Positions 19,527-28,120 of a stretch of DNA of 64,000 nt are shown here, one piece after another (positions within the stretch are counted from its first letter, which is position 1; the number at the start of each line of letters is the position of its first letter). The notes beneath the pieces were generated by a model. It saw only the letters and a list, made by a program, of their open reading frames with translations, did not search any database and was not told the DNA's origin. Made by a program: the position numbers and the translations under genes. Source of the DNA: CAVSCR01 sp963726575 (GTDB lineage Bacteria; Actinomycetota; Actinomycetes; JAHEKZ01); contig CAVSCR010000006.1 of assembly GCA_963726575.1 (NCBI GenBank), positions 248,001-312,000 of the forward strand. Reading direction: 5' to 3'.

Positions 19527-20546
19527 TCAGCCGCGCGCGGCGAGGAACCCGACCTTCTCGAGGGCGGCGGCCAGGGTCACGTCGGCGATGGCCTCGGCCC
19601 GTTCGGCTCCGGCGGCCAAGATCCGGTCGAGCTCGGCCGGGTCGGCCAGGTACTTCAACGCGGCCTCGCGCACCGGGGCCAACGCCGCGACCAGCACCTC
19701 GCCGAGGTCCTGCTTCAGATCGCCGTACCCCTTGCCCGCGTAGGCGGCCTCGAGCTCGGGGATCGTCTGGCCATCGAGCGCGGAGTAGATGCGCAACAGG
19801 TTCGACAGTCCCGGCTTGTCCTGCTCGTCGTAGCGGATCTCACGGTCGTTGTCGGTGACGGCCGACCGGATCTTCTTGGCATTGCGCGCCGGCTCGTCGA
19901 GCAGCTCGATGATTCCTGAGGGCGACGACGCCGACTTGCTCATCTTGGCACTGGGATCCTGCAGGTCCTGGATCTTGCCGGTGGACTTCAGGATGTAGGG
20001 ACCCGGCACCGTGAACGTCTCGCCGAAGCGGGAGTTGAAGCGCTGCGCCAGGTCGCGCGTCAGCTCGATGTGCTGCCGCTGGTCCTCCCCCACTGGTACC
20101 TGATCCGCCTGGTACAGCAAGATGTCGGCCGCCTGCAGGATGGGATACGTGAAGAGCCCGACCGTCGTTCGGTCGGCCCCGGACTTGCTCGCCTTGTCCT
20201 TGAACTGCGTCATCCGGCTCGCCTCGCCGTAGCCCGTGATGCAGCTCAGCACCCAGGCCATCTGCGCGTGCGCTGCCACATGGCTCTGAACGAACACGAT
20301 GCTGCGGTCGGGGTCGACGCCGGCCGCGAGGTACTGAGCCGCCGTCGCCCTGGTGCGCTGCCTCAGCAGCTCCGGGTCGTGCTCCATGGTGATCGCGTGG
20401 AGGTCGACCACCGCAAAGACCGTGTCGTGCGTCTCCTGCAGGGCCACCCACTGCTGCAACGCCCCGAGATAGTTACCCAGGTGCAGGGAGTCGTGGGTCG
20501 GCTGCATGGCCGAGAAGACGCGTGGGCGCACTGACATGCCGGTCAT
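19527..20546 (-). CDS. trpS: Tryptophanyl-tRNA synthetase
   Basis: This 339-residue class Ic synthetase charges tRNA-Trp. It has the HIGH-like signature in PTHDSLHLGNYLGA near residue 19, the KMSKS signature in DPSAKMSKSASSPSG near 205, and the tryptophan-pocket region VGLFTYPILQAADILLYQADQVPVG. The start is either the ATG at 20546 or the one three codons later (MSVRPRVF); the open frame further upstream is not conserved in character. Length and order of motifs are normal for bacterial TrpRS. Confidence 0.95.
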   Translation of the reverse strand: MTGMSVRPRVFSAMQPTHDSLHLGNYLGALQQWVALQETHDTVFAVVDLHAITMEHDPELLRQRTRATAAQYLAAGVDPDRSIVFVQSHVAAHAQMAWVLSCITGYGEASRMTQFKDKASKSGADRTTVGLFTYPILQAADILLYQADQVPVGEDQRQHIELTRDLAQRFNSRFGETFTVPGPYILKSTGKIQDLQDPSAKMSKSASSPSGIIELLDEPARNAKKIRSAVTDNDREIRYDEQDKPGLSNLLRIYSALDGQTIPELEAAYAGKGYGDLKQDLGEVLVAALAPVREAALKYLADPAELDRILAAGAERAEAIADVTLAAALEKVGFLAARG

Positions 20547-20608
20547 TGTTCCGCAGCCGGGCTCATCCCCCAGCCAGGGGGCGTCCGACGCGGGCGCATG
20601 ATGGCTGC

Positions 20609-21028
20609 ATGGCGAACGACGTCGTCGGCCCGACCACAAGTCGACCTGAGTTGAGCCGGACCGGCACGATCACCCTCGTGCTCGCGTTGGCCTACGGCGC
20701 ACTGCTCGTGCTGGCCGGCTTCACAGTGCCCCTGTACTCCGAGCAGAGCGTGACGTCCAGCGGTGACGTGACCAACGGCACGGCCAGCCTGGTCGCCGTG
20801 AATGGGCTCGACGTCCTGTTCGTGCTCGCGATCCCGCTCGTGATCACGGTAGGTGTCGGGCTTGCCCTGTGGCCGCAGGTCCGACGTGGTGGACTGCCGC
20901 TCGCCTGGACGCTGACCGGCCTCTTGGTCGTGTTCACGTTCCTCGCGATGTTGTCGATCGGGGTGTTCGTGTTACCGGTGACGATCGCGCTCGTCGTCGC
21001 CTGCGCCACCTGCCGACGGCAGGCCTGA
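20609..21028 (+). CDS. Small integral membrane protein, function unknown
   Basis: This 139-residue protein has three clear hydrophobic helices: TITLVLALAYGALLVLAGF (about 18-37), LDVLFVLAIPLVITVGVGLAL (about 70-92) and a long C-terminal hydrophobic stretch that may form one or two more helices. No motif is recognised. The ATG at 20609 (MANDVVGPTT) is divergent from trpS. It ends 6 bp before the convergent CNNM-family gene. Many actinobacteria have such an unassigned membrane gene here. Confidence 0.65.
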   Translation: MANDVVGPTTSRPELSRTGTITLVLALAYGALLVLAGFTVPLYSEQSVTSSGDVTNGTASLVAVNGLDVLFVLAIPLVITVGVGLALWPQVRRGGLPLAWTLTGLLVVFTFLAMLSIGVFVLPVTIALVVACATCRRQA

Positions 21029-21034
21029 GGGACC

Positions 21035-22333
21035 TCAGAGCGACTGTGGGAGATCATCGGGGCGCGGCGTCACTCGGATCCGCGAGGCCCGCCGCCCATC
21101 CACCGCCACGACGTCGAGGCGGTGACCGTCGACCTCGATCCAGTCGCCCAGCCGCGGCACGCGACCGAGCTCGTTCATGACGAAGCCGGCCACGGTCTCG
21201 TACGGACCGTCGGGCAGCGCCCAGCCCATCTCGTCCTCGAAGTCGTCGAGGTTCGTCAAACCATCGAGCTCCCACTCACCGGCGTCATTGCGCGTCGGCA
21301 CGTCCTCCACGTCGTACTCGTCGCGGATGTCGCCGACCACCTCCTCGACCAGGTCCTCGAGTGTGACGATGCCTGCGGTTCCGCCGTACTCGTCCACGAC
21401 GATCGCCAGGTGCCGGCCGTCGTTGCGCATCACCGTCAGCGCTGACAGGGCCGGCTTGGTCGAGGGGAGCAGCAAGACGTCGCGAGCGAGCTCACCGACT
21501 CTGACCGACCTTCCGGACAGGGCGGGGTCCAGCAGGTCGCGCACGTGGACGAACCCCACGACGTCGTCGGCATTCCCCCGGATCACGGGGTAGCGCGAGT
21601 GTGGCTGGGCCACCACCTCGCGGACCGCGCGGGTGACGGGCAGAGACGCATCCAAGAAGTCCACCTCGGTGCGCGGCACCATGAGCTCGCGCAGCTGGCG
21701 CTCGTTGAGACTGAAGACGTCGTCGAGGATCTCGCGCTCCTCCTCGTCGAGCGCCGTGTGGCCCACGACGAGGTCGCGCAGCTCTTGCTCGGTGATGACG
21801 CCACGCGCCAACGTCGGGTCGCCGCCGAGCAGGCGGACGACCAGGTCGCTGGAACGGCTGAGCAACCAGATCACCGGGCCGGAGACGCGGGCCATGAGCT
21901 CCACGAGCGGGGCGACGAACAAGGCGATGCCCTCGGCACGCTGCAGGGCGAGGCGCTTCGGCGCCAGCTCGCTCAATACCAACGCGAAGTAGGAGATCAC
22001 CAAGGTGATGCCGAGCAGCGCGACCGCGTCGGCCACCCCACTGGACAGCCCCCACTTCTCCAGCGTTGGGGTCACCTGCTTGGTGATGGTGCTCGCTCCG
22101 AACGCCGCGGAAAGAAACCCGGCCACGGTGACGCCGATCTGCACCGCCGCCAGAAAGCGGGCGGGCTGGCGATGCAACCGGGCGACCATGGCGCCCCGCT
22201 TGCTGGCTTCGGAGAGTTGACGCACTTGGCTCTCGCGCAGCGAGATCAGCGCCATCTCGGCCGCGGCGAAGAATCCGCCGATCAAGATGAACACCAAGAC
22301 GATCGCGATGCTCAGCCACAGTTGGCCGGTCAT
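21035..22333 (-). CDS. CNNM/CorC-HlyC family membrane protein (hemolysin family)
   Basis: This 432-residue protein has an N-terminal DUF21/CNNM transmembrane domain of about 190 residues (TMs near 6-28, 60-80, 95-120 and 125-145, with the typical GGFFAAAEMALIS start). A pair of CBS domains follows (about 205-325; PRTEVDFLD, VDEYGGTAGIVTLEDL), and then a C-terminal CorC_HlyC domain. Family members transport or regulate Mg2+ (CorC/MpfA); the hemolysin name is historical. The DEYGGTAGIVT motif is diagnostic. It lies just downstream of icd on the same strand with a 50-bp gap. Confidence 0.92.
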   Translation of the reverse strand: MTGQLWLSIAIVLVFILIGGFFAAAEMALISLRESQVRQLSEASKRGAMVARLHRQPARFLAAVQIGVTVAGFLSAAFGASTITKQVTPTLEKWGLSSGVADAVALLGITLVISYFALVLSELAPKRLALQRAEGIALFVAPLVELMARVSGPVIWLLSRSSDLVVRLLGGDPTLARGVITEQELRDLVVGHTALDEEEREILDDVFSLNERQLRELMVPRTEVDFLDASLPVTRAVREVVAQPHSRYPVIRGNADDVVGFVHVRDLLDPALSGRSVRVGELARDVLLLPSTKPALSALTVMRNDGRHLAIVVDEYGGTAGIVTLEDLVEEVVGDIRDEYDVEDVPTRNDAGEWELDGLTNLDDFEDEMGWALPDGPYETVAGFVMNELGRVPRLGDWIEVDGHRLDVVAVDGRRASRIRVTPRPDDLPQSL

Positions 22334-22383
22334 GCCGATCGCCCGCTGGGATCATCGTTCATGGCGGCTCAGACTAGCCGGGG

Positions 22384-23622
22384 TCAGGTCGACGACTGCG
22401 CCATCCGCTGGGCGAGGTTGTCGTTCAGTGCCGCCAGGAACTCCTCGGTCGTCAGGTACGGCGTGTCGGCGCCCACGAGGATGGCCAGATCCTTGGTCAT
22501 CTTTCCGGACTCCACCGTGGCGATGCAGACCGACTCCAGCGTGTGGGCGAACTGCGACACAGCAGGTGTGCCGTCGAACTGCCCGCGGTAGTCCAAGCCA
22601 CGCGTCCAAGCAAAGATCGAGGCGATCGGGTTGGTACTCGTCGGTCTGCCCTGCTGGTGCAGCCGGTAGTGACGCGTAACCGTTCCGTGCGCGGCCTCGG
22701 CCTCGACCGTTCTGCCGTCGGGCGTCAGGAGGACACTCGTCATCAGCCCGAGCGAGCCGAAGCCCTGCGCCACCGTGTCGGACTGCACGTCGCCGTCGTA
22801 GTTCTTGCAGGCCCAGACGTAGCCGCCCTCCCACTTCAGGGCACTCGCGACCATGTCGTCGATCAGGCGATGCTCGTAGGTGAGGCCCGCCTTGGCGAAG
22901 TCGTCCCTGAACTCCTGGTCGAACACCTCGGCAAACAGATCCTTGAACCGCCCGTCATAAGCCTTGAGGATCGTGTTCTTGGTGGACAGGTACACCGGAT
23001 AGTCGCGCGAGAGGCCGTAGCGGAACGAGGCCCGCGCAAAGTCGCGGATCGAGGCGTCTAGGTTGTACATCCCCATCGCCACACCGGGGCCGTCGAAGTC
23101 GTACACGTCGAACTCCATCGGCGCCGAGCCGTCACTCGGCGTGAAGGTCATGGTGAGCTGGCCGGCGCCGGGCACGACGAAGTCAGTGGCGCGGTACTGG
23201 TCGCCGAACGCGTGACGGCCCACCACGATCGGTTTTGTCCAGCTCGGGACCAACCGCGGGATGTTGCCGATGATGATCGGCTCGCGGAAGATCACCCCTC
23301 CGAGGATGTTGCGCACCGTCCCGTTCGGCGAGCGCCACATCTTCTTCAGACCGAACTCGTCCACACGTGCCTCGTCGGGCGTGATGGTCGCGCACTTCAC
23401 GCCGACCCCGTACTGCTGGATGGCGTGGGCAGCGTCGACGGTCACCTGGTCGTCGGTGGCGTCCCGGTTCTCGATGCCCAGGTCGAAGTAGCGGATGTCC
23501 ACGTCGAGGTAGGGAAGGATCAACCGGTCCTTGATGAACGCCCAGATGATCCGGGTCATCTCGTCGCCGTCGAGGTCGACGACCGGGTTGTCGACCTTGA
23601 TGCGTCCCATGCTCAGTCCCAT
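22384..23622 (-). CDS. icd: NADP-dependent isocitrate dehydrogenase, homodimeric eukaryote-like type
   Basis: This 412-residue enzyme converts isocitrate to 2-oxoglutarate in the TCA cycle. The sequence is of the eukaryotic-type dimeric NADP-IDH seen in Mycobacterium Icd1: VVDLDGDEMTRIIW at the start, IENRDATDDQVTVDAA, SPNGTVRNILGG with the substrate-binding residues, GRHAFGDQYRA, CKNYDGDVQSDTVAQGFGS with the metal aspartates, and EAAHGTVTRHYR for NADP. It follows mdh with 3 bp between them, so the pair is an operon. The ATG at 23622 or the one four codons later (MGRIKVDN) may be used; the later one is preceded by GGATGGGA. Confidence 0.95.
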   Translation of the reverse strand: MGLSMGRIKVDNPVVDLDGDEMTRIIWAFIKDRLILPYLDVDIRYFDLGIENRDATDDQVTVDAAHAIQQYGVGVKCATITPDEARVDEFGLKKMWRSPNGTVRNILGGVIFREPIIIGNIPRLVPSWTKPIVVGRHAFGDQYRATDFVVPGAGQLTMTFTPSDGSAPMEFDVYDFDGPGVAMGMYNLDASIRDFARASFRYGLSRDYPVYLSTKNTILKAYDGRFKDLFAEVFDQEFRDDFAKAGLTYEHRLIDDMVASALKWEGGYVWACKNYDGDVQSDTVAQGFGSLGLMTSVLLTPDGRTVEAEAAHGTVTRHYRLHQQGRPTSTNPIASIFAWTRGLDYRGQFDGTPAVSQFAHTLESVCIATVESGKMTKDLAILVGADTPYLTTEEFLAALNDNLAQRMAQSST

Positions 23623-23625
23623 CCG

Positions 23626-24660
23626 CTACAGGTCCTTCACGTCAGCCTGCTTCGCGCGGACCGCTTCGGCCGCCGCCTTGAGCCCGGCCAGCTCCACCGC
23701 GGTCAGCTCGGTCTCGACCACCCGCGTGATGCCGGCGCGTCCGATCTGCGCCTCGACGCCCAGGTAGACGCCTTCGATGCCGTACTCACCGTCGACCCAG
23801 GCGCACACCGGCATCACGGCACCGGAGTCCTCCGCCACGGCCCTGGCCATGCGGGCCGCCGCGGCCGAAGGGGCGTAGTAGGCCGAACCGGTCTTGAGCA
23901 GGGCCACGACCTCGGCCCCACCGTTGCGGGTGCGCACCACGAGTTCCTCGATGCGCTCGGCGTCGAGCAGCTCGGCGAGTGGACGCGTCGCCCCGTCGAC
24001 GGTGACCGTGCACCGGCTGGGAACCGGCACCATCGTGTCGCCGTGCGAGCCCAGGGTGAGCGTGCGCACCGCACCCACCGGCACACCCAGTGCCTCGGCG
24101 ACGAAGTAGGAGAAGCGTGCGGTGTCGAGCATTCCGGCCTGACCGATCACCCTCGCCCTGGGGAACCCGCTGGCGAGCTGCGTCAGGGCGGTCATCTCAT
24201 CCAGCGGGTTGGACACCACGATGACCACGGCGTCCGGTGCGTGCTGGGCCACCCGCTCGGCGACCCCACGAACGATCCGCGCGTTGGTCTCGATGAGGTC
24301 CATCCGTGACATGCCGGGCTTGCGCGGCAGGCCTGCGGTGATCACCACGATGTCCGAACCGGCGATCTGCTCGTACCCGGCACCTGTCGTGGGGTCGGTG
24401 GTCACCCCCACCACCTGGGTCTCGAAACCCTCGATCGGCCGGGACTGGTTCAGGTCCAGCGCAAGACCTTCGGGCTTGCCCTCCACGATGTCGGTGAGCA
24501 CGACCTTCTCGAACAGGTCGTACTCGGCCAGCCGCTGCGCCGTGGTCGAGCCGTAGAAGCCCGCGCCCACGACCGTCACGGTGCCACCACGAGTGCCACC
24601 ACGAGTGCCACCACGAGTGCCACCACGAGTGCCACTCCTGCTGGTGCTGCCCTCGGTCAT
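23626..24660 (-). CDS. mdh: Malate dehydrogenase, LDH-like type, with repetitive N-terminal extension
   Basis: This 344-residue protein oxidises malate to oxaloacetate with NAD. The Rossmann motif VVGAGFYGSTTAQ starts at about residue 30, the mobile loop reads AGLPRKPGMSRMDL with the malate-binding Arg pair, VSNPLDEMT follows, and the catalytic His is in LGSHGDTMVP. It is the LDH-like MDH group (as in Chloroflexus), not the cytosolic-like MDH typical of Streptomyces. The first 27 residues are an extra tail of Gly-Thr-Arg-Gly repeats encoded by a 12-bp minisatellite. A GTG three codons before VVGAG could start a normal-length protein, so the tail may not be translated in full. icd follows 3 bp downstream. 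Confidence 0.93.
   Translation of the reverse strand: MTEGSTSRSGTRGGTRGGTRGGTRGGTVTVVGAGFYGSTTAQRLAEYDLFEKVVLTDIVEGKPEGLALDLNQSRPIEGFETQVVGVTTDPTTGAGYEQIAGSDIVVITAGLPRKPGMSRMDLIETNARIVRGVAERVAQHAPDAVVIVVSNPLDEMTALTQLASGFPRARVIGQAGMLDTARFSYFVAEALGVPVGAVRTLTLGSHGDTMVPVPSRCTVTVDGATRPLAELLDAERIEELVVRTRNGGAEVVALLKTGSAYYAPSAAAARMARAVAEDSGAVMPVCAWVDGEYGIEGVYLGVEAQIGRAGITRVVETELTAVELAGLKAAAEAVRAKQADVKDL
24583..24635 (-). repeat. 12-bp minisatellite (about 4.4 copies) in the mdh 5' end
   Basis: On the plus strand the unit GCCACCACGAGT repeats perfectly from 24583 to 24630, followed by a partial copy. In the mdh frame it encodes Gly-Thr-Arg-Gly four times. The phase is codon-neutral (12 bp), so copy-number change would not break the frame. 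Confidence 0.9.
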
Positions 24661-24762
24661 GACGTGCCTCGGTTCCGTGCTCGCAGTTGTCTTGGCGTCA
24701 AGAGACCGCCGGTCGTTCCGAGGCTATCGAGGGCGCCGACGCGCAACGGCAACCGGGGCCGG

Positions 24763-25113
24763 TCACGCCGCCGGCACGAGGAACGCCACCACGGCCAGCG
24801 CCAGCCCGAACAGGGCCATCGTGAGCACGTCGGTCGAGCGACGCCGGATCGCGAGCATCCCGACCACTTCCTCGGGAAGGAACGCCCGCAGGAACGCCGC
24901 GAAGACCAGGGCCGCCGCCACGATGACGGATCCGGCGCGAAAGCCACCGACCGCGATCACGGCCAGACCGCCGGCGACGCACAGCAGCACCAGCCCCAGC
25001 GGCCACTGGTCCGCCGCCCGCTGCGCCAGGGACTCCTCCGGCGGTTCCGGCTCGTGCTCCAGGTCGGGAACGTCGTCGGGAACGTCGTCGGGGTCGTCGG
25101 GCACGGTGGTCAC
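24763..25113 (-). CDS. DUF3017 domain-containing membrane protein
   Basis: This 116-residue protein has an acidic N terminus rich in Asp/Pro (repeats of D-D-V-P encoded by a 12-bp tandem unit at 25063-25098). Three hydrophobic helices follow (about 38-56, 60-80 and 95-115), with the LPEEVVGMLAIRRRSTDVLTM segment between the second and third, which is characteristic of DUF3017. The family is found between folD and mdh in many actinobacteria, exactly as here; its function is unknown. It starts 4 bp after the folD stop, so the two are an operon. Confidence 0.85.
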   Translation of the reverse strand: MTTVPDDPDDVPDDVPDLEHEPEPPEESLAQRAADQWPLGLVLLCVAGGLAVIAVGGFRAGSVIVAAALVFAAFLRAFLPEEVVGMLAIRRRSTDVLTMALFGLALAVVAFLVPAA

Positions 25114-25117
25114 CGGG

Positions 25118-25972
25118 TCAGCCGGCTGCCACCCGCTCGGCCCGCTCGACCACGTTCGCCAACAGCATCGCGCGGGTCATCGGCCCCACGCCGCCCGGCA
25201 TCGGGGCTACGAAGCCCGCCACATCCATGACGTCGGGGGCGACGTCGCCGACCAGCCCTGCGTCGGTTCGCGTGATGCCGACGTCGAGGACGGCGGCACC
25301 GGGCCGCACCACGTCGGCCGTGACGATCCCCGGCACACCGGCAGCGGCGACGATCACGTCGGCTCGGCGTAGGTGGATGTCGACGTCGCGCGTTCCGGTG
25401 TGGCACAAGGTCACCGTCGCGTTCTCCGACTTGCGGGTCAGCAGCAGGCCCAGGGGACGGCCGACCGTCACACCTCGTCCGACCACCACGACCTCGGCGC
25501 CGTTCAGGGCGACGTCGTAGCGACGCAAGAGCTCGACGATGCCGCGAGGAGTGCACGGCAACGGTGCCGCTTCGCCGAGCACCAGGCGACCGAGGTTCAT
25601 CGGGTGCAGGCCGTCGGCGTCCTTGTGCGGGTCCATCACCTCGAGCACGGCGTTGGCGTCGAGGCCCTTCGGCAGCGGGAGCTGGACGATGTAGCCGGTG
25701 ACGGTCGGGTCCTCGTTGAGCTGGCGGACCTTGTCCTCGACCTGCTGCTGGGTCGAGTCGGCCCGAAGATCCACCCGGATGCTGGTGATGCCGACTTCGG
25801 CACAGTCGCGGTGCTTGCCGCCCACGTACGCGTGGCTGCCCGGGTCGTCGCCCACGAGGACAGTGGCCAGACCCGGGGCGTGCCCGGCAGCGGCCAGCTT
25901 GGCCACCCGTTGCGTCAGGTCGGCCTTGATCGATGCCGCAGTGGCCAAGCCGTCGAGGATGGTTGCGCTCAC
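25118..25972 (-). CDS. folD: Bifunctional methylenetetrahydrofolate dehydrogenase/cyclohydrolase
   Basis: This 284-residue enzyme interconverts 5,10-methylene-, methenyl- and 10-formyl-tetrahydrofolate, the formyl donor used by PurN and PurH encoded nearby. It has the substrate-binding VGDDPGSHAYVGGKHRDCAEVGI (with the catalytic Lys in YVxxK position), YIVQLPLPKGLD, the DPHKDADGLHPMNLGRL loop and the dinucleotide-binding VVVGRGVTVGRPLGLLL. The GTG start at 25972 (VSATILDG) is chosen because the family begins here; the longer open frame is not conserved. It is followed 4 bp later by the DUF3017 gene. Confidence 0.95.
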   Translation of the reverse strand: MSATILDGLATAASIKADLTQRVAKLAAAGHAPGLATVLVGDDPGSHAYVGGKHRDCAEVGITSIRVDLRADSTQQQVEDKVRQLNEDPTVTGYIVQLPLPKGLDANAVLEVMDPHKDADGLHPMNLGRLVLGEAAPLPCTPRGIVELLRRYDVALNGAEVVVVGRGVTVGRPLGLLLTRKSENATVTLCHTGTRDVDIHLRRADVIVAAAGVPGIVTADVVRPGAAVLDVGITRTDAGLVGDVAPDVMDVAGFVAPMPGGVGPMTRAMLLANVVERAERVAAG

Positions 25973-26019
25973 GGCCAGAAGTCTGTCAGAACCACCCGTC
26001 GGCGCCCTGGCAGGGCCGG

Positions 26020-26532
26020 TCAACGATCGTGTGCGCGCGCCATCGCGTCGATGCACACGGTGATCGCGAGGATCAGGGCCGGGTCCTGATCGGCGTTCAT
26101 CTCCACGCCGTAGGTCTCCCGAACCCGGAACCACTTCTTGGACACCTCGGCCACCTTGTCGCCGTCACGTTCGATCTCGTACTCGTGGTCGACGAAGTTG
26201 CCCTTGGCCAAGAAGTCGTCTCCCTCGTCGAAGTCCACGAGGTAGCGGTCGCGAACACCGACGAGGCGCTTGTGAACCTTCGCCTCGCGACCGCCGAGGG
26301 AGATGGTCATCGTGTCGCGGATCGCCAGCTTCTTCTCCTGGATGCACGCCACTTCGTTGCCGGCCGGGTCCTCGAGCACGAACGTGTCGCGCAGTCGCAG
26401 CGCCTTGCCGTTGACCTTGAACACCCGCTCGCCGCCCTCGTCCTCGACCCAGTAGTCGTCACCGATGGCGAACATCTTCTCGCGCATCTGGAAGCGCCGA
26501 ACGTCGCCGGAGCGATGGCCGAACAAGCCCAC
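26020..26532 (-). CDS. LURP-one-related/scramblase-like family protein
   Basis: This 170-residue soluble protein has the repeated beta-strand pattern of the LURP-one-related (LOR/YxjI, Tubby-like) family: RRFQMREKMFAIGDDYWVED, VFKVNGKALRLRDTFVLED, CIQEKKLAIRDTMTI and a C-terminal helix (ALILAITVCIDAMARAHD). Members form a 12-stranded barrel with a central helix; bacterial function is unknown. It lies between purH and folD on the same strand (10 bp after purH, 47 bp before folD), so it is probably in the purine/one-carbon operon. Confidence 0.85.
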   Translation of the reverse strand: MGLFGHRSGDVRRFQMREKMFAIGDDYWVEDEGGERVFKVNGKALRLRDTFVLEDPAGNEVACIQEKKLAIRDTMTISLGGREAKVHKRLVGVRDRYLVDFDEGDDFLAKGNFVDHEYEIERDGDKVAEVSKKWFRVRETYGVEMNADQDPALILAITVCIDAMARAHDR

Positions 26533-26542
26533 GAGAGCTCCC

Positions 26543-28120
26543 TCAGTGGAAGAAGTGCCGGGTACCGGTCAGGTACATGGTGGCGCCGGCCGCTGCCACG
26601 GCCGCGACGATCTCTTCGTCCCGCACTGACCCGCCAGGTTGCACGATCGCGCGCACTCCGGCGGCCAGCAGGACGTCGACACCGTCGGGGAACGGGAAGA
26701 ACGCGTCCGACGCGGCCACAGCCCCGCGAGCCCGGTCCTCCCCTGCCCGACTCACGGCGAGCTGAGCTGCGTCGACCCGGTTCACCTGACCCATCCCGAT
26801 CCCGACCGTGGCTCCGTCGCTCGCCAGCACGATCGCGTTCGACTTGGGGGCGCGCACCGCCCGCCAGGCGAACGCCAGGTCGCGCATGGTCGCCGCGTCG
26901 ACGGCCTCGCCGCAAGCCTGGGTCCACGCCGCGGGGTCGTCACCGGCAGCGGCGACGTCGTCACGCGACTGGAGGAGCAGACCCCCGCTGATCGGCCGCA
27001 TCTCGACCGAGCCGGACGACCGTGGCGCGGCACATCGCAGCAGGCGCACACCCTTCTTCTGGCTGAGCAGCGCAATCGCATCCTCGTCGAAGTCGGGCGC
27101 AACAACCACCTCGGTGAACACGTCGGACATCACCGACGCCATCGCGAGGGTCACCGGACGGTTGGCGGCCACCACGCCACCGAAGGCAGAGACCGAGTCA
27201 CAGTCGAACGCGCGCTGGTACGCGTCGGCCATGGCGTCGTCGGCGTCGGGCACCGCGATCGCGATGCCGCACGGGTTCGCATGCTTGATGATCGCGACCG
27301 CGGGTTCGGTGAAGTCGAAGGCCGCCCGCCTCGCCGCCTCGGCATCGACGTAGTTGTTGTACGACATCTCCTTGCCGTGCAGCTGCTGGGCCTCGGCAAG
27401 ACCGGGCTCACCAAATCCCTGTACGTACAGCGCGGCGCGCTGGTGCGGGTTCTCCCCGTACCGCAGCACCGCCGAGCGGTCCCAGGTGGCGCCGAGCCAG
27501 CTCGGGAACCCCAGCCCGTCGTCGTCCGGGGACACGATGCTGCCCATCCACGACGCCACGTGCACGTCGTACGTGGCGGTGTGCACGAACGCCTCGGCTG
27601 ACAGCCGGGCGCGTTGCTCGAGGGTGAAGCCGCCGGTGTCGACAGCGGCCAGCACGTCGGCGTAACGAGAGGGAGACACCACAACGGCGACGCTCGGGTA
27701 GTTCTTGGCCGCTGCTCTGACCATGGACGGGCCGCCGATGTCGATCTGCTCGACGCATTCGTCGACGCTCGCCCCCGACATCACCGTCTGCGTGAACGGA
27801 TACAGATTCACCACGACCAGGTCGAACGGCTCGATGCCGAGCGTCGCCAGCTGATCGGCGTGCTCAGGCTTGCGAAGGTCCGCCAGGATCCCGGCGTGCA
27901 CTCTCGGATGCAGCGTCTTCACCCGCCCGTCGAGCGTCTCCGGGAATCCGGTCAGGTCCTCGACCTTGGTCACCTCGACGCCGGTTTGTGCGATACGCGC
28001 GGCCGTGGACCCGGTCGAGACGATCTCCACACCCGCGGCCGTCAGTCCTGCAGCCAGCTCGGGCAACCCGGTCTTGTCGAAGACACTGATCAGGGCACGG
28101 CGAATCGGACGCTGAGTCAC
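26543..28120 (-). CDS. purH: Bifunctional AICAR formyltransferase/IMP cyclohydrolase
   Basis: This 525-residue enzyme catalyses the last two steps of IMP synthesis. The N-terminal cyclohydrolase has the MGS-like fold (ALISVFDKTGLPELA, VSTGSTAARI, LDGRVKTLHPRVHAGIL). The C-terminal transformylase contains ENPHQRAALY, the catalytic Lys-His in AIIKHANPCG and SDAFFPFPDGVD. The GTG start at 28120 overlaps the purN stop by 4 bp, so I choose it over a start 11 codons upstream. Confidence 0.96.
   Translation of the reverse strand: MTQRPIRRALISVFDKTGLPELAAGLTAAGVEIVSTGSTAARIAQTGVEVTKVEDLTGFPETLDGRVKTLHPRVHAGILADLRKPEHADQLATLGIEPFDLVVVNLYPFTQTVMSGASVDECVEQIDIGGPSMVRAAAKNYPSVAVVVSPSRYADVLAAVDTGGFTLEQRARLSAEAFVHTATYDVHVASWMGSIVSPDDDGLGFPSWLGATWDRSAVLRYGENPHQRAALYVQGFGEPGLAEAQQLHGKEMSYNNYVDAEAARRAAFDFTEPAVAIIKHANPCGIAIAVPDADDAMADAYQRAFDCDSVSAFGGVVAANRPVTLAMASVMSDVFTEVVVAPDFDEDAIALLSQKKGVRLLRCAAPRSSGSVEMRPISGGLLLQSRDDVAAAGDDPAAWTQACGEAVDAATMRDLAFAWRAVRAPKSNAIVLASDGATVGIGMGQVNRVDAAQLAVSRAGEDRARGAVAASDAFFPFPDGVDVLLAAGVRAIVQPGGSVRDEEIVAAVAAAGATMYLTGTRHFFH

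Noticed and set aside
23222..24309. Other long open frames antisense to icd and mdh
   Set aside because: Both minus-strand genes are unmistakable enzymes; the plus-strand frames have no recognisable motif.
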